64,000 bases of DNA from Jeotgalibaca caeni (GCF_028863945.1 NZ_JARBEA010000005.1:1-64000); one strand, 5' to 3'. Numbered from the stretch's first letter, positions 1-10,491 are shown. Notes: generated from the letters alone by a model not told the origin. Made by a program: numbers and translations.

Positions 1-71
1 CAGCTAACAGTTCCTACTGCCAAGCCTGTAGTGGACTTTCACCACCAAGTTATCGCCCATGCTGGGCGCAC
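1..71 (-). mobile_element. 5' end of a group II intron (class IIC-like), truncated by window edge
   Basis: Read on the minus strand, the sequence from base 71 starts GTGCGCCCAGCATGGGC and continues through GGTGGTGAAAGTCC to GGCAGTAGGAACTGTTAGC. This matches from memory the 5' end of class IIC group II introns such as the Oceanobacillus iheyensis intron, which starts GTGTGCCCGGCATGGG and has GGCAGAAGTAACAGTTAGC in domain I. The intron begins directly after the T-tract of the csp terminator, the typical class C target. Its reverse transcriptase, if present, and its 3' end lie to the left of the window. Confidence 0.82.
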
Positions 72-74
72 AAC

Positions 75-104
75 AAAAAAAGACCAGGATTTCTCCTGGT
101 CTTT
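75..104 (-). terminator. Rho-independent terminator of the first csp gene
   Basis: An 11-bp perfect stem (79-89 with 94-104) with a 4-base loop is followed on the minus strand by a run of T. It ends the cold-shock transcript. Its T-tract is also the integration site of the adjacent group II intron. Confidence 0.9.
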
Positions 105-125
105 GAATATCTATTTTAGTTAGAA

Positions 126-326
126 TTAGATTTTTTCTACGTTAGAAGCTTGTGGTCCACGGTTTCCATCAACGATGTCGAAAGATACTGCTTGACCTTC
201 TTCTAGAGTTTTGAATCCATCAGTGTTGATAGCTGAGAAATGTACGAATACGTCATCTCCACCGTCGCGTTCGATAAATCCAAATCCTTTTTCTGCGTTA
301 AACCATTTTACTGTTCCATTTTCCAT
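126..326 (-). CDS. csp: Cold-shock protein (CspA family)
   Basis: A 66-residue single cold-shock domain that binds single-stranded RNA/DNA and acts as an RNA chaperone in the cytoplasm. RNP1 (KGFGFIE) and RNP2 (VFVHF) are both present and the length is typical. The start is the ATG at 324-326, preceded by GAGGAGGAAT. An upstream in-frame ATG would add ten residues that the family lacks. The leader is about 100 nt, as is common for cold-shock mRNAs. A second, very similar copy lies at 19630-19830. Confidence 0.95.
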   Translation of the reverse strand: MENGTVKWFNAEKGFGFIERDGGDDVFVHFSAINTDGFKTLEEGQAVSFDIVDGNRGPQASNVEKI

Positions 327-433
327 GAAAAATTCCTCCTCGTGCATCTTGCACAATTTAATTTGTTATTGCAAATGGTACGAACGGAATGTTCATGACA
401 TTACTTTCTTTACCTTACAAACAACATAGACAT

Positions 434-462
434 AGTATAGCCCGGATAGAGGAATATTGCAA
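434..462 (-). promoter_or_regulatory. Sigma-A promoter of csp
   Basis: TTGCAA (457-462), a 17-bp spacer and TATACT (434-439) on the minus strand, giving a leader of about 100 nt before csp. Confidence 0.8.
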
Positions 463-482
463 GTGTTTTGATTAATTTATTT

Positions 483-1169
483 TTAAATAACGCCATATTC
501 TTTTAAGCTGACATATGTTGGGTCTCCAATAATAAAATGATCCAACAAATCAATCCCCATCATTTCCCCACACTCTACCATTCTTCTGGTAAAAACCAAA
601 TCTGCTTCTGAGGGTTCCGGATTTCCGGACGGGTGATTATGAGCGAGAATAATCCGAGCTGCTGCGTAGCGCACTGCTTCTCGGAAAATTTCTCTAGGAT
701 GTGCGACACTGCTATTCAAGCTGCCAACGAAGATGGTCTTCTTCTTAATGATTTCATTCTTCGTATTCAAATACAGTGCCACCACATGTTCCTGTTGCAA
801 CTCACGCATTTCTTGCTTCAGCAGAGCTCCTGCCATCTGCGTAGAAGTAATCGTTCCACTCTTCAACTGGGTCGTCTGGCTGAAGCGGTCACCTAATTCG
901 ATACAGGCTTTTATTTCAATTGCCTTCGTTCTGCCGATTCCATTGATTTCCATTAATTCTTCAATAGTCGCCATTTTTAGGGCATGTAAGTCACCAAAAT
1001 GATTCATCACCCGCAAAGCGAGCTGTATCACGTTACTGTCTTTTGGACCCGTTCGTAACAGGATGGCCAATAACTCATGAGTAGCCAACGCCTTCTCTCC
1101 ATAATGATCCAGTCGCTCTCTCGGTCTTGATGCTTTGGGCACTTCTCTAACCAGGCTTGTCTCTTGCAT
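483..1169 (-). CDS. radC: RadC-family JAB/MPN domain protein
   Basis: 228 residues. The N-terminal part carries a helix-hairpin-helix (MEINGIGRTKAIEIK, about 73-87). The C-terminal JAMM metalloprotease-like domain has the zinc ligands H177 and H179 (AHNHPSG) and D190. RadC was named for DNA repair, but its cellular role is unsettled and no substrate is established. The start at 1169 has AAGGAGA upstream. It follows folC on the same strand with a 67-bp gap and is probably transcribed with it. Confidence 0.93.
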   Translation of the reverse strand: MQETSLVREVPKASRPRERLDHYGEKALATHELLAILLRTGPKDSNVIQLALRVMNHFGDLHALKMATIEELMEINGIGRTKAIEIKACIELGDRFSQTTQLKSGTITSTQMAGALLKQEMRELQQEHVVALYLNTKNEIIKKKTIFVGSLNSSVAHPREIFREAVRYAAARIILAHNHPSGNPEPSEADLVFTRRMVECGEMMGIDLLDHFIIGDPTYVSLKEYGVI

Positions 1170-1236
1170 ATCTTCTCTCCTTTTCTTTCACTGTAGATAG
1201 ATTACGCAAAAGAAGCCCATTTCCTTTTTTTATAAA

Positions 1237-2538
1237 TTAATTTTCTAGAATAAAATGACGCATTTCCGACAAGAAGTACAACGAACCGGTCACTAAAATA
1301 ACATCGTCCGAATCAGCTGTTGCAAGTAAGTCAGTAAAAGCTGTTTGCCAATCTTCATGATAGGAAGCTTCTCGCAGCTGCATCCGCTCTTTTAGGTCTG
1401 CTAAGCTGGCAGCTTTGGGGAAATCAAAAGTGGTCAGATGAATGTCTGCATTTGGTATTTTTTGCAGCCAAAGACCGATTTCTGATAATTCCTTCGTCGT
1501 GAGCGCTGCATAGAGGACCTTTATTCGTTTTCCCTTGAAGTTGTCCTCCAATGTCTTCACCAATACTTGCATCGCAGGTTCATTATGGGCTCCGTCTAAA
1601 ATAACATACGGTCGACGCGCCATGACTTCCATACGAACTGGCCAAAAGGCTGCCTTCAATCCAGCATGAATCATTTCTGCTGTATAGGAAAGGTTGCGTT
1701 GCTTGCAGTAACAGCGGTATGCATGAAGAGCCGTTGCTGCGTTCTCCACTTGATGGGCTCCCATCAAACGGATTTCTAGTTCAGCATAGTAAGCCTCCTC
1801 CGTTCGGTAATCAAACCGCTCGTTCAAGTTGGTAGCAGTCGGATGATGGACAGAATGGAAATCCCTGCCATAAGCAGAGAGTGGAGCGCTCTTCTCTTGT
1901 GCTACTTGTTCAAGAACAGCTTTCGCTTCTCCTTCTATTTTCCCAATAACAACCGGCACTTTTGGTTTCATAATCCCTGCTTTTTGAAAGGCAATCTCAC
2001 TGATCGTATTGCCTAAAATTTGCAAGTGATCCAGCCCGATGGTTGTAATCACGCACAGTTCAGGCAAGACGACGTTGGTACTGTCAAATAGACCACCCAG
2101 CCCTACTTCGATTAAAACGACATCCGGCTGCTTTTTAGAAAAATAAAGAAACATCATGGAAGTAATGACTTCAAATTCGGTTAGACCGCCCAATGGAGTT
2201 TGAGAAATTTCTTCATACAGCGGCTGAATTTCATTTGCTAGCCATACAACGTCTTCGTCATCCATCGGCAATCCATTTAGGCTGATGCGCTCATTGAACT
2301 TCATAATATGAGGGGAAGTAAAACTCCCAACGGTATGTCCAGAAGCTAAAAATAAGCTCGTTAGGTACGCTACGGTTGATCCCTTTCCGTTTGTACCGGC
2401 GATATGAATAGAGGGAAATGAACGCTCTGGGTGATGCAACTTCTCCATCATCCATTCCATCCGTTTAATTCCCGGCTTCGGTCCCATGCCTCTTCTTGTA
2501 TGAATCCATGCTAATGCTTCTTCATAAGTAGTAAACAT
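1237..2538 (-). CDS. folC: Folylpolyglutamate synthase / dihydrofolate synthase
   Basis: 433 residues of the Mur-ligase-like superfamily. It adds glutamates to folates using ATP, and bifunctional members also make dihydrofolate from dihydropteroate. The P-loop AGTNGKGS is at residues 47-54, followed by SPHIMKFNERI and the metal-binding stretch IEVGLGGLFDSTN. No other folate genes are in the window, so a dihydrofolate synthase activity cannot be judged from context. The start has AAGGTGAG upstream. The valS-folC order is common in Firmicutes. Confidence 0.95.
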   Translation of the reverse strand: MFTTYEEALAWIHTRRGMGPKPGIKRMEWMMEKLHHPERSFPSIHIAGTNGKGSTVAYLTSLFLASGHTVGSFTSPHIMKFNERISLNGLPMDDEDVVWLANEIQPLYEEISQTPLGGLTEFEVITSMMFLYFSKKQPDVVLIEVGLGGLFDSTNVVLPELCVITTIGLDHLQILGNTISEIAFQKAGIMKPKVPVVIGKIEGEAKAVLEQVAQEKSAPLSAYGRDFHSVHHPTATNLNERFDYRTEEAYYAELEIRLMGAHQVENAATALHAYRCYCKQRNLSYTAEMIHAGLKAAFWPVRMEVMARRPYVILDGAHNEPAMQVLVKTLEDNFKGKRIKVLYAALTTKELSEIGLWLQKIPNADIHLTTFDFPKAASLADLKERMQLREASYHEDWQTAFTDLLATADSDDVILVTGSLYFLSEMRHFILEN

Positions 2539-2555
2539 ATTCTCACCTTCAATAA

Positions 2556-2587
2556 AGAAGCTGGGATATTACTCCCAGCCTCTTCTA
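2556..2587 (-). terminator. Possible intrinsic terminator between valS and folC
   Basis: The minus strand can form GCTGGGA/TCCCAGC with flanking GAAG/CTTC pairing, followed by the T-rich TTCTTTATT. It lies just upstream of the folC ribosome-binding site, so it may reduce rather than stop read-through from valS. Confidence 0.5.
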
Positions 2588-2605
2588 TATTTCTTTCCAT
2601 TGATT

Positions 2606-5248
2606 CTATTGTTGTTCCTTCAAGGAAGCAATTCGCGCTTCAACAAGGGCTAATTTCTCCCGGTAGTCTCGTTCTTTCGCTTGCTCTCCTGCTACTACTG
2701 CTTCAGGAGCCTTCTTAACGAAACTTTCATTGCCTAATTTTTTCACGACACGGTCTACTTCTTTTTGTAGCTTCGCTGCTTCGCCTTCTAAACGAATAAT
2801 TTCGTCCTCCAACTTAATCAGGCCAGCAAGTGGCATACGCACTTCACCACCAGAAATAACTGCTGTCACCATCTCGCCCTCTGCGGACAAGTTTTGACCA
2901 ATCGTCAATTCCTCTGGATTACAGAAACGAACGATGTACGCTTCATTAGCAAGGAAGATTTTCTCTGTCTCTTCATCCACTGCATTGATTTGCATCGACA
3001 CTTTTTTCGAAAGAGGCGTGTTCATTTCGTTACGAATATTCCGCACACCACGAATCAAACCAATCAATTTGTTCATTGCATTTTCTGCATGCTCGTTAAT
3101 CAAGCTTTCTTCGGCAACTGGGTACGCTGCGACTACAAGAGAATCGCCTTCATGCGGTACATTTTGCCAAATTTCTTCGGTTACAAACGGCATGATTGGA
3201 TGCAACAAGCGAAGAATGTGATCCAAAACGTGTGCCAGAATACTGCGCGTTGTTTGTTTCGCTGCTTCATTTTCTCCTTGAAGCACTTCTTTTGTCATCT
3301 CAATGTACCAGTCACAATATTCATCCCAAATGAAGTGATACAGTAATCTACCTGCTTCACCAAACTCGAATTTTTCGAACAATTCAGTAACTTTTTTGGT
3401 GGTACGGTTGAGACTGGAAAGAATCCATTCATCTGCTACTGTCTTCTCACCATCCATGTTGATTTCTTCATAGGTCAAGCCATCTAGGTTCATCAATACA
3501 TAACGGCTTGCATTCCAGATCTTATTAATGAAGTTCCAAGCAGCATCCATTTTCTCATAGCTGAAACGAACATCTTGGCCTGGGGAAGAACCGTTTGCCA
3601 AGAACCAACGCAATGCATCAGCACCGTATTGCTCGATGACATCCATTGGATCGATTCCGTTCCCCAATGATTTACTCATCTTGCGTCCTTGCTCGTCACG
3701 AATCAATCCATGAATCAATACATTCTCAAACGGACGTTGTTCGGTAAACTCCAATGATTGGAAAATCATGCGGCTTACCCAGAATGAAATGATGTCATAT
3801 CCCGTTACCAACGTACTGGTCGGGAAGTAGCGTTTGAAGTCTTCTGCCTCTTCATTCGGCCAGCCCATTGTAGAAAACGGCCATAAAGCGGAACTGAACC
3901 AAGTATCTAAAACATCTGGATCTTGTTCCCAGTTTTCGATATCTGCTGGTGCTTCCATACCGACATACATTTCGCCTGTTTCTTTGTGATACCAAGCTGG
4001 GATTTGATGACCCCACCACAATTGACGGGAAATAACCCAGTCATGAATGTTGTCCATCCAGCGAATAAACGTATTTTCAAAGCGGTCTGGGAAGAAGCTT
4101 ACTTTATCTTCTGTTTGTTGGTTCTCAATTGCCTTCTCAGCAAGCGGGGCCATTTTAACGAACCATTGCGTGGAGATAAGCGGCTCTACCACAACGTCTG
4201 TACGTTCGGAGTGACCAACACTGTGCACCATTTCTTCGACTTTCACCAACAAGCCTGCTGCTTCCATATCTTTCACAACCGCTTTTCTTGCTTCAAAGCG
4301 GTCCATGCCTTCATATTTTCCTGCTTCTTGGTTCATGGTTGCATCATTATTCATCACGTTGATTTGTGGCAAGTGATGGCGCAAGCCTACTTCAAAGTCG
4401 TTCGGATCATGAGCTGGGGTAATTTTAACAACACCTGTCCCAAACTCTTTGTCCACATAATCATCTGCTACGATTGGAATCTCACGGTTCATTAGTGGCA
4501 GCATAATTGTTTTACCGATTAGATGCGCATATCGTTCATCTTCTGGATGAACAGCAACTGCTGTATCACCGAGCATCGTTTCCGGACGGGTCGTAGCTAA
4601 TTCCACATATCCAGAGCCATCTGCCAACGGATAACGGAAGTGGTAGAAGGCACCTTTTACATCTTTATGGATTACTTCAATATCTGATAAAGCCGTTTGC
4701 GCTTTTGGATCCCAGTTAATTAAGTAAGCTCCACGGTAAATAAGGCCTTTTTCATAAAGGGTAACGAATACTTTGCGGACGGCATCCGATAAACCTTCAT
4801 CTAAGGTAAAGCGTTCGCGGTCATAGTCTACGGAAATCCCCATTTTTTCCCATTGGTCGCGGATGACACTTGCGTAGTCTTCTTTCCATTCCCAAACTTT
4901 ATCAACAAATGCTTCGCGTCCCAAGTCGTGACGGGAAACTCCTTCTTCCGCTAACTTTGCTTCCACTTTTGCTTGTGTTGCAATTCCCGCGTGGTCCATT
5001 CCTGGTAACCACAAGGTATCATAGCCTTGCATGCGTTTCATTCGAATCAACAGATCCTGCAAGGTAACATCCCAAGCATGGCCTAAGTGCAAGCGGCCGG
5101 TTACGTTAGGAGGGGGGATTACGATGGAATATGGTTTTGCATCAGGATTTCCGTTTGGACGGAACCGTTTTTCTTCCACCCATTTTTTATACTTTCCTTT
5201 TTCTACTTCTTGTGGTTGATACTTCGTTGACATTTCTAATTCTGTCAT
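2606..5248 (-). CDS. valS: Valyl-tRNA synthetase
   Basis: 880 residues, class I aminoacyl-tRNA synthetase that charges tRNA-Val and edits mischarged threonine. HIGH motif HLGH at 54-57, KMSKS at 523-527, and a C-terminal coiled-coil tRNA-binding arm (about 815-880). The start is the ATG at 5246-5248, preceded by AAAGGAAGAG. Longer reading frames run into the T-box terminator and are not real. Expression is controlled by the Val T-box directly upstream. Confidence 0.97.
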   Translation of the reverse strand: MTELEMSTKYQPQEVEKGKYKKWVEEKRFRPNGNPDAKPYSIVIPPPNVTGRLHLGHAWDVTLQDLLIRMKRMQGYDTLWLPGMDHAGIATQAKVEAKLAEEGVSRHDLGREAFVDKVWEWKEDYASVIRDQWEKMGISVDYDRERFTLDEGLSDAVRKVFVTLYEKGLIYRGAYLINWDPKAQTALSDIEVIHKDVKGAFYHFRYPLADGSGYVELATTRPETMLGDTAVAVHPEDERYAHLIGKTIMLPLMNREIPIVADDYVDKEFGTGVVKITPAHDPNDFEVGLRHHLPQINVMNNDATMNQEAGKYEGMDRFEARKAVVKDMEAAGLLVKVEEMVHSVGHSERTDVVVEPLISTQWFVKMAPLAEKAIENQQTEDKVSFFPDRFENTFIRWMDNIHDWVISRQLWWGHQIPAWYHKETGEMYVGMEAPADIENWEQDPDVLDTWFSSALWPFSTMGWPNEEAEDFKRYFPTSTLVTGYDIISFWVSRMIFQSLEFTEQRPFENVLIHGLIRDEQGRKMSKSLGNGIDPMDVIEQYGADALRWFLANGSSPGQDVRFSYEKMDAAWNFINKIWNASRYVLMNLDGLTYEEINMDGEKTVADEWILSSLNRTTKKVTELFEKFEFGEAGRLLYHFIWDEYCDWYIEMTKEVLQGENEAAKQTTRSILAHVLDHILRLLHPIMPFVTEEIWQNVPHEGDSLVVAAYPVAEESLINEHAENAMNKLIGLIRGVRNIRNEMNTPLSKKVSMQINAVDEETEKIFLANEAYIVRFCNPEELTIGQNLSAEGEMVTAVISGGEVRMPLAGLIKLEDEIIRLEGEAAKLQKEVDRVVKKLGNESFVKKAPEAVVAGEQAKERDYREKLALVEARIASLKEQQ

Positions 5249-5300
5249 GTTTCTCTTCCTTTCTGATCGGAAACGAACAAGTTTTGCTCGTTTTCTTTTG

Positions 5301-5556
5301 GTTTCAAAAAAAATCGCCCTGCATCTATATGCAGGACGATTTAATCGCGGTACCACCTAAGCTTATGAGGCAAACGTGCCCCATCTCTCTTTTTGATAAC
5401 GGAGATATCTCCGAGCAGAACTACGTAGCACGAGGCCTTCACTCTGCTTGCTTCTAGGCTACCTTCTCTTGCTCGCGTTAAAAAAGCTCTCACCACTGCT
5501 TTTCTCTCTTGGTAACGCCAAGCAACATACTCTTCCTAGTCCGAACGCATTTTGTC
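5301..5556 (-). promoter_or_regulatory. T-box riboswitch leader of valS (specifier GUA)
   Basis: The minus strand carries the T-box core AGGTGGTACCGCG (5345-5357) and then a strong terminator hairpin (about 5311-5343) with a T8 run. In stem I, CTAGG near the 5' end pairs with CCTAG. The AGTA bulge lies on the 5' side, and GUA, a valine codon followed by a purine, sits at 5460-5462 as the likely specifier. Uncharged tRNA-Val would disrupt the terminator and allow valS transcription. Confidence 0.9.
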
Positions 5557-5562
5557 CTAAAC

Positions 5563-5591
5563 AGTGTATCACCACTGAAAAGAAATCTCAA
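5563..5591 (-). promoter_or_regulatory. Sigma-A promoter of the valS T-box transcript
   Basis: TTGAGA (5586-5591), 17-bp spacer, TACACT (5563-5568), placed just after the tpx stop codon. Confidence 0.7.
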
Positions 5592-5595
5592 TATC

Positions 5596-6087
5596 TTATA
5601 GCAAATCTTTTGCTGCTTCTACTGCTGCTTCGTAGTTTGGTTCTTCCGCTACTTCTGGAACAATCTCCTTGTAAGCCAACAAACCTTCTTGAGTGACAAC
5701 AAACACACTGCGCGCTAGTTTATTGATTTTTGGTAAATTCAAACCAAACGCTTCCCCAAAAGTTCCCTCATTATCCGGGAGCATAACTACTTCTAATCCT
5801 TTAGCAGCACACCATTCTTTCAATTCATCTTGTGAATTTTTTGAAACAGAAACTAATTGAATGCCTTCAATGTCTGAAGCTGCTTCGTTAAAGTTACGTG
5901 TTTGTTTGTCACAAACACTCGTATTGATATCAGGAAATACACTGATAATCGCAACGTTCCCTTTTAAGCTTTCCCTGCTGATCACATTACCTGCTGTATC
6001 TTTTAAGGAAAATGCAGGAATTGGCTCGCCGATTGTCGGCTGGATTCCTTCTATTTTCATTGGTTCACCTTTAAATGTTACTTCCAT
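5596..6087 (-). CDS. tpx: Thiol peroxidase (atypical 2-Cys peroxiredoxin)
   Basis: 163 residues, normal for Tpx. It reduces hydroperoxides in the cytoplasm using thioredoxin. The peroxidatic cysteine C59 lies in PDINTSVCDKQTR and the resolving C93 in EWCAAKG. The start has a strong GGAGG at good spacing. It has its own promoter and stands between thiI and the valS T-box unit, so it is probably transcribed alone. Confidence 0.96.
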   Translation of the reverse strand: MEVTFKGEPMKIEGIQPTIGEPIPAFSLKDTAGNVISRESLKGNVAIISVFPDINTSVCDKQTRNFNEAASDIEGIQLVSVSKNSQDELKEWCAAKGLEVVMLPDNEGTFGEAFGLNLPKINKLARSVFVVTQEGLLAYKEIVPEVAEEPNYEAAVEAAKDLL

Positions 6088-6116
6088 TGTTCTACCTCCT
6101 CCATCTCATTGCCTTT

Positions 6117-6144
6117 ATTATACCAACAAGAAGGAAAATTGTAA
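6117..6144 (-). promoter_or_regulatory. Sigma-A promoter of tpx
   Basis: TTACAA (6139-6144), 16-bp spacer, TATAAT (6117-6122), about 30 bp upstream of the tpx start. Confidence 0.7.
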
Positions 6145-6159
6145 GACATAACCCTCTGA

Positions 6160-7374
6160 TTATAGCAAATCAGCAAAAGTTGCTTCTTTTTCCTTTTCAC
6201 TAGAAGCTTCTTGTGTAATTTGAGTAATAACGAGCCCTTCCATGGCACGTTCAATCAACCCTTCCACATCTAACATGGATTCGTATCTTCTAGCCTTATC
6301 CAATTTCGGTTTTGTTTTCGGAGCGGCTGGAGCAAAAATCGTACAGCAATCCTCAAATGGTTGGATGGATAAGTCAAATGTGTCAATCTTCTGGGCAATC
6401 TCAATAATTTCCAGCTTATCCATCGTAGCAACGGGACGAATGATAGGTGTAGTCGTTACATCGTTGATGGCTTGCATGCTGTCCATTGTCTGAGAAGCCA
6501 CTTGCCCTAAGCTCTCTCCATTGAAAATGGCCATCCCTTTTCGCTTTTCGCGAATTTGATCAGTCAAGCGGAGCATCATGCGACGGGTCACGGTCATCAA
6601 GTATCCTTCTGGGACTTTGGCTTTAATTTCTTCTTGGATTTCTGTAAACGGTACTTCGATGAACTGGATACTTCCGCCAAACTTTGTTAGTTTCCAAGCT
6701 AAGTTCTGGGCTTTTTGAAGAGCTTGCGGACTTGTATACGGTGGGCTGTGGAAATGCACTGCTTCCACTTCTACGCCGCGTTTCATGGCAAAGTAACCCG
6801 CTACAGGGGAATCAATTCCGCCTGAGAGCATCAACATCCCCTTGCCACTTGAACCAACTGGCAAGCCGCCAGCGCCATCGTATTTCTTTGTACTGATAAG
6901 GAAATGTTCTTGTTTAACATCTACCCGAACCGTTATGTCCGGCTTTTTCACATCTACGGTGATATCTGGCACATTTTGCAAAACGGCTGCACCAAACTCC
7001 GCATTCAGCCAATTCGTATCGTATTGGTACGAATGGTCCGAGCGGCGAGTCGCAATCTTAAAGGTCTTGCCAGCTGTTTCCATCTTCTGCACCATATCAA
7101 CGATGAAGGTACGGGCTGTCTCAAAGTCACGAGGCAAAACATATACCGGTGAGAAACTTTGAATGCCGAAGACGCTCTTCAAGCGTTCCGTAATAACGGC
7201 CTCATCTGCGCCATTGAGATCGAGGAAGATAAAATCATAATCAGGTTTAATTTTAATCTGTGGGTATTCTTTTGTTGCCATACGAATGTTTTGTGCGAGT
7301 TTTTGAACGAATCTTTTCTTATTTTTCCCTTTGGTTGATAGCTCTCCAAAGCGGATTTGTATTCTTGTTTCCAT
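6160..7374 (-). CDS. thiI: tRNA 4-thiouridine synthase ThiI
   Basis: 404 residues with an N-terminal ferredoxin-like/THUMP RNA-binding region (about 60-165) and a PP-loop ATPase domain with SGGIDSP at 184-190. It adenylates U8 of tRNA for thiolation and can take part in thiamine thiazole synthesis. There is no C-terminal rhodanese domain, as usual in Gram-positive ThiI. The upstream cysteine desulfurase gene, 13 bp away, is the expected sulfur donor. Confidence 0.95.
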   Translation of the reverse strand: METRIQIRFGELSTKGKNKKRFVQKLAQNIRMATKEYPQIKIKPDYDFIFLDLNGADEAVITERLKSVFGIQSFSPVYVLPRDFETARTFIVDMVQKMETAGKTFKIATRRSDHSYQYDTNWLNAEFGAAVLQNVPDITVDVKKPDITVRVDVKQEHFLISTKKYDGAGGLPVGSSGKGMLMLSGGIDSPVAGYFAMKRGVEVEAVHFHSPPYTSPQALQKAQNLAWKLTKFGGSIQFIEVPFTEIQEEIKAKVPEGYLMTVTRRMMLRLTDQIREKRKGMAIFNGESLGQVASQTMDSMQAINDVTTTPIIRPVATMDKLEIIEIAQKIDTFDLSIQPFEDCCTIFAPAAPKTKPKLDKARRYESMLDVEGLIERAMEGLVITQITQEASSEKEKEATFADLL

Positions 7375-7387
7375 GCTTGTTTCCTCT

Positions 7388-8527
7388 CTATTTTTGAATC
7401 CTTTGGAATTTTTCCTGTAGTTGAGTAAAGACTTGCTTGAATGTCTCCAACTCTTCGAATGTGTTGTCAGGGGCGAAACTTAAGCGAACGGCACATCTAG
7501 ACCACTCAGCAGGAACGTTCATCGATTGCAAGGTAGCCGGTACATCTCCCTTTTTACTGGAACACGCACTGGTCGTTGAAATAAGAATCCCCTGCTCTTC
7601 TAGCGCATGGACCATCACTTCTCCACGAATATCTTTTAATGCGAAACAAAGAATATGCGCAGCACCTTCTGGCACACTAAAGAGACGTACGTGGTCAAAA
7701 CTTTGTAAAAATCGGGCTGCTTCATCGCGAAGTTGTAAAGTGTGGGCTCTCTTTTCGGAGTAATTTTCTAGAGTCATACGGAGTGCCTTTGCAGTTGCTG
7801 CAATCCCTGCAACATTTTCTGTGGAGCTGCGGTAACCAGATTCTTGTCCCCCGCCGGTAAATAGAGGTTCCATTCGTCTTCCTTTTTTATGGTACAGAAT
7901 GCCTACCCCTTTTGGTCCGTGAAATTTATGCGCAGAGAGTACCAAGAAATCGATACGAGGGTGAATCACCATCGGTACGAATTCCAGAACGGCCTGAACG
8001 GCGTCCACATGATAATGAATCGTTGGATACTCTGCCAATAAATCGCCTACTGCTTGAATGGGCTGGATGGCACCTACTTCATTATTCACTGCCATTAAGG
8101 ATACAAGGATCGTATCTTCGCGCAACGTCTCTTTCACGTCCGCTGGAGATACTACTCCTCTTGCATTGACAGGCAAGTACGTGACTTCAAAACCAAGCCG
8201 TTCTAGCTGCTGCATCGAACGAGATACTGCTGGATGCTCGACGCTAGAAGTGATGATGTGCTTTCCGTAAGCTTTCTTTTCCATCGCGGTCCCTTTAATA
8301 ACCCAATTATCGCCCTCGGTTCCGCCACTAGTAAAGAAAATCTCATCAGGTAGAACCTGTAATAACTGAGCAACTTGTTTCCTTGATTGCTGGAGCAAAT
8401 CGTTCGCTACCGTACCGAGCTTATTCAGACTGGAAGGATTACCGAAAATAGATTGGTTTACCTTCATGAAGGTGTCTAGCGCTTCTGGGTACATTTTCGT
8501 TGTTGCACTGTTATCAAAATAAATCAT
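7388..8527 (-). CDS. Cysteine desulfurase (NifS/IscS family), ThiI partner
   Basis: 379 residues, PLP-dependent, converting cysteine to alanine and a protein-bound persulfide. Visible are SVEHPA (95-100), the PLP lysine K201 in [10 protein letters not shown], and the catalytic C322 in [11 protein letters not shown]. The start is the ATG at 8525-8527, beginning [10 protein letters not shown] as in the family. A TTG 33 bp upstream has no ribosome-binding site. Its tight linkage to thiI suggests dedicated sulfur supply for tRNA thiolation, as for Bacillus NifZ-ThiI. Confidence 0.93.
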   Translation of the reverse strand: MIYFDNSATTKMYPEALDTFMKVNQSIFGNPSSLNKLGTVANDLLQQSRKQVAQLLQVLPDEIFFTSGGTEGDNWVIKGTAMEKKAYGKHIITSSVEHPAVSRSMQQLERLGFEVTYLPVNARGVVSPADVKETLREDTILVSLMAVNNEVGAIQPIQAVGDLLAEYPTIHYHVDAVQAVLEFVPMVIHPRIDFLVLSAHKFHGPKGVGILYHKKGRRMEPLFTGGGQESGYRSSTENVAGIAATAKALRMTLENYSEKRAHTLQLRDEAARFLQSFDHVRLFSVPEGAAHILCFALKDIRGEVMVHALEEQGILISTTSACSSKKGDVPATLQSMNVPAEWSRCAVRLSFAPDNTFEELETFKQVFTQLQEKFQRIQK

Positions 8528-8561
8528 TTTTTCACTCTTTCTGTTTTTCAGCAAAGACAAA

Positions 8562-8588
8562 GCTGAGACATAATTGCTACGTCTCAGC
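8562..8588 (-). terminator. Terminator downstream of ezrA
   Basis: The 8-bp stem GCTGAGAC/GTCTCAGC is followed on the minus strand by TTTGTCTTT. It separates ezrA from the nifS-thiI unit. Confidence 0.7.
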
Positions 8589-8609
8589 CCTGCTCACATT
8601 ATCAATCTC

Positions 8610-10328
8610 TTAAAACGTGCCACGTTTCTTGTCATCGAAGTAGTTGCTCTCCACTCGTTTTGCTGCTCCTGGAGAAACCTTATCCAGAGTTGCTTGCATG
8701 GTTTGCATCGCTTTTTCGAAGTTATACTCTTCTTGGAATAAATATAGCGTCTCTCCGATTGCATGCTCTACTTCTTGGTTTTCATGTCGATATCGGTTTG
8801 CATATTGAATGAAGTATTCAGTCAAGTTCGCATGGTCAAGGATTCGTTCGGTATTCTTTTCCAATTGTTGAATATCTTCTTCACACATCGCAACTAATTT
8901 CTCGATTTCTTCAATATCAATTTTCACGCGGTTCAGCTTCGCCGCAATCTCTTCAATGCGGTCCGATACGGCAAAGAATAAGTCTAAGTATACTTTCGGT
9001 AAACCAGGTAGATGTTGTTTCTCAAGTGTACGCTTCATGTTGCGCATATCCATTTCAAAAAGATCGACTGCATCTTTTGCTTCTTTTTCCCGGTTACGCA
9101 AGTTGCTTAAGTTTGCTACTAATTCTGATTGCTCTTTATCCATTTCGCTCAAGCGTTGATTGATTTTCTCATAGTACGCCTTCGTTTCAGAATAAGAAAT
9201 TTGATGTTCTGCCAACATTTTTTCATGGTATCGCAATGCTTCATTTTCTTTCAAAAGCTGCTCTTCGAAATCTTGCGCGCGAGTCAACTCATTATGATTC
9301 AAGAAGAAGTTTTGAGAAACACGATCGATTTCCAATAAAACATAGCGATTGCTCTGCATCACTTGATCCATTCGGCGGGAGATATTTGCTTGGTGACGGT
9401 CGATGAAATCTTTCGCTTCCATTTCATTCTCCATTACCGAGTACGCTTCATCAATTCTATGCTCTGCCTTATCCATTTTCTTCTTCGCTTCATTTACATC
9501 TGCTAAGCCGATAGAATCTTTTGCATCTTTTAGAATATCTCTTATTTCTTGAATCATTTCAGGAATATTCGCCTTGTCGAACACATAGTGCTCATCCAAA
9601 AGACGTTGGTAGCCATTTTGTAAATCTACAATCTGCTCTTCGTACTCTTCTTTAATTTTGCGGTTCAATTCTGGAATTTGCTCAACTACGCTCTCCATTA
9701 CATCGAGGTCTTGATTGATGCGTTCCAGAACTTCCTTCGCTTCCATATGGTCGCCTTCGTTCGTTAACGAGTTAAACTTCGTAAAATCAAGTTCCATGTA
9801 GTTCAAGTTTTTCTCTAACGTTTCAACTGCTGGTCCAAACGTGAAGCTGTGCGCCAGCAACTGCTTGCGAATCTTGTTGTAGCGTTCTTGACTTTGTTCT
9901 AGATGTTGTCGATTTTCTTGCGCGCTTTCCAGCAACTTTTCCAATGCCAGGTTTACTTTTTCGACACTAACTTCTGTTTCATCAATCAGCTTATCTGCGT
10001 TTTCCACAGCTTGTCTGGCCTTAATAAAGTTCATGCGTTGAATATGTTGTTCTGCACTCACTAATGCAGCCTCAATCTCTGGATATTGGAAGCGAGTGAT
10101 GGTTTGCCAAGTCGCTTGCCAATTTTCGTACGTTCGTTTCGTTTGTCCAGTTAAATTTAGATTTTTTAATGTATAAAGATTGTCAGCTACTGGAATAGCC
10201 ATCATTTTTTCTTTTCTTTGATCAATCTCTTTGATTCGGTTTGCTTGTTTACGGTTCAAGTAAAAAACAACCCCGTAACCAATCAGTACAATGACAAATA
10301 TGGCTGCCAACCAATAAAGTAAGTCCAT
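8610..10328 (-). CDS. ezrA: Septation ring formation regulator EzrA
   Basis: 572 residues. One N-terminal transmembrane helix (about 4-22, Nout topology) is followed by a long, charged, mostly coiled-coil cytoplasmic body, the EzrA/spectrin-like fold. EzrA restrains FtsZ ring formation at the poles and links FtsZ to the wall-synthesis machinery. The length matches the Bacillus and Enterococcus proteins. The start follows GGAGGATTTCTAA. It is divergent from rpsD. Confidence 0.95.
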   Translation of the reverse strand: MDLLYWLAAIFVIVLIGYGVVFYLNRKQANRIKEIDQRKEKMMAIPVADNLYTLKNLNLTGQTKRTYENWQATWQTITRFQYPEIEAALVSAEQHIQRMNFIKARQAVENADKLIDETEVSVEKVNLALEKLLESAQENRQHLEQSQERYNKIRKQLLAHSFTFGPAVETLEKNLNYMELDFTKFNSLTNEGDHMEAKEVLERINQDLDVMESVVEQIPELNRKIKEEYEEQIVDLQNGYQRLLDEHYVFDKANIPEMIQEIRDILKDAKDSIGLADVNEAKKKMDKAEHRIDEAYSVMENEMEAKDFIDRHQANISRRMDQVMQSNRYVLLEIDRVSQNFFLNHNELTRAQDFEEQLLKENEALRYHEKMLAEHQISYSETKAYYEKINQRLSEMDKEQSELVANLSNLRNREKEAKDAVDLFEMDMRNMKRTLEKQHLPGLPKVYLDLFFAVSDRIEEIAAKLNRVKIDIEEIEKLVAMCEEDIQQLEKNTERILDHANLTEYFIQYANRYRHENQEVEHAIGETLYLFQEEYNFEKAMQTMQATLDKVSPGAAKRVESNYFDDKKRGTF

Positions 10329-10397
10329 TTAGAAATCCTCCATCTACTCAACTGTCGCCAAACTAGTCTTAATAGGTTGGCCATAACATCTTCAAAC

Positions 10398-10426
10398 AGT
10401 ATATCATAGAAGAAATCATAAAAAAA
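10398..10426 (-). promoter_or_regulatory. Probable extended -10 promoter of ezrA
   Basis: On the minus strand TATACT (10398-10403) is preceded by TG at the extended -10 position. The -35 region is only a T-run, so the assignment rests on the -10. Confidence 0.45.
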
Positions 10427-10491
10427 GTAAGCCTTTTGTTAATTTAAGAAAGATTTTCCTTATCTTGCTTTTTCATTTCCCTATTATTTTC

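Noticed and set aside
2894-3346. 150-codon open frame antisense to valS
   Set aside because: A shadow of valS codons with no ribosome-binding site and no similarity to any known protein.
3923-4495. 190-codon plus-strand frame antisense to valS
   Set aside because: Cys/His/Phe-rich composition typical of antisense shadows. valS is clearly the real gene.
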